Positions 63,236 to 64,000 of a DNA stretch of 64,000 nucleotides are shown in pieces (within the stretch, counting starts at the first letter, position 1; each line of letters opens with the position of its first letter). The notes under the pieces were generated by a model, which had not been told where the DNA came from, did no database searches, and was given only the letters and a program-made list of their open reading frames with translations. Both the position numbers and the translations under genes were made by a program. Origin of the DNA: Symbiodinium natans (lineage: Eukaryota > Sar > Dinophyceae > Suessiales > Symbiodiniaceae); contig CAJNDS010002088.1 in the NCBI GenBank assembly GCA_905221605.1, positions 124,001-188,000 on the forward strand, in the 5' to 3' direction.

Positions 63236-64000
63236 ATCCCCTGGGGGTGCAGAGCTTGGGGTGCGGAGTTTAAAAGGGGAGCTTATGGTTCTCTTTCCTC
63301 CGCAGGCGGAGCGGCGGAACCCTGAACCTTGCAACCTACGGAAGGTTTAGGGTTTAGGGTTTAGGGTTTAGGGTTTAGGGTTTAGGGTTTAGGGTTTAGG
63401 GTTTAGGGTTTAGAGTTTAGAGTTTAGAGTTTAGATTTTAGGGTTTGCTAAACCCTAAACCCTAAATCCTAAACCCCTGCAGCGAGGGACATTCGGGTTT
63501 AGGGGTTTAGGGTTCGGGGATGCAAGAGCACGGAGGCTTTCCCTCAGGGGACCCTCTTATAAAGCCAAGTATTGACCTCTCAGGGTTCTGAGGCCCCAAA
63601 CCCCTGAATCCACTGCAAACTGCCCTGAACCCTAAACCCTAAGCCCTAAGCCCTGAACTCTAAACCCTAAACCCTAAACCCTAAGCCCTAAGCCCTAAGC
63701 CCTAAACTCTAACCTCCAAACCCTGCAAGAACGAAACTTCGGAGGCTTCCGGGAACCCAAGCAGGAAGGGCGCTTCAGATCGAAGGCCGAGGGGTGTTCA
63801 TTCCGACTTGGGAATCCAGAGCTGCTTCTGAGACTACCAAAGTGTTTAGGGTTGATAGGGTTGAGAGGGAGTGGGCGACATCGGACAAGGAAAATGCAGA
63901 AAAAAAAGAGAGAGGCGAGCTCCACATGCACATACCCCTCTAACTGAAACTTAACAGATCCCAGGGCCGAACCAAAGACAGTTCCTAAGCACTAATATAG
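63236..64000. other. Right end of window
   Basis: TTTAGGG array, CCCTAAG/CCCTAAA tract (63625-63710) and unique sequence to the end. No exon could be assigned. Confidence 0.5.
63342..63435. repeat. TTTAGGG array
   Basis: Nine perfect heptamers decaying to TTTAGAG. Confidence 0.95.

Noticed and set aside
1-64000. A true chromosome end
   Set aside because: Heptamers occur in both orientations in dozens of short arrays with unique exons between them, not as one terminal array.
1-64000. tRNA, rRNA, snRNA or spliced-leader genes
   Set aside because: No cloverleaf, conserved rRNA block or recognisable leader sequence was found by eye; a covariance-model scan could not be run.

Overview
The window looks like nuclear DNA of an alveolate, most likely a dinoflagellate. 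Four observations support this. Telomere-type heptamers (TTTAGGG/CCCTAAA) occur throughout. Coding sequence is cut into dozens of very short exons. Inferred 5' splice sites are a mix of GT, GC and GA. A fragment of a mitochondrial cox3 gene is embedded in the repeats. No bacterial gene, rRNA, tRNA or CRISPR array was seen. Most long open frames are artefacts of repeats, and the real coding signal lies in GC-rich islands of about 30-120 bp.

Reading the minus strand from right to left, 41 islands chain into one open frame of about 908 codons between 62465 and 39, with intron phases that fit at every junction. The protein is the FAT region and the first part of the kinase domain of a phosphatidylinositol-3-kinase-related kinase (PIKK). 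Its wording around the ATP site is closest to DNA-PKcs. The gene continues off both ends: the catalytic loop and FATC lie beyond base 1, and the long N-terminal helical region lies beyond the right end.

Inside the 16.4-kb intron between kinase exons 38 and 39 (2501-18880), on the same strand, lies a second split gene. It starts with a signal-peptide-like exon (17952) and continues through at least 13 exons (to 4474) of cysteine-rich ephrin-receptor-like/GCC2-GCC3 repeats, so it probably encodes a secreted or cell-surface protein.

Almost every exon has CCCTAAA-type repeats on its left and TTTAGGG-type repeats on its right (plus strand). In the transcript an intron therefore tends to open with GU(UUAGGG)n and close with (CCCUAAA)n before AG, so its two ends are complementary. 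Introns also hold at least ten families of short palindromic elements (MITE- or introner-like), a 3.2-kb 53-bp satellite (58.1-61.3 kb), a G-rich minisatellite (38.7-39.5 kb), variant-telomere arrays, and the cox3 insertion (4172-4443). Several palindromic elements are interrupted by telomere repeats, and one family sits inside another.

All exon boundaries were set by hand from reading frame, phase and AG/GT-GC-GA dinucleotides. The motif-bearing exons are firm. Exons placed mainly by phase are less so.
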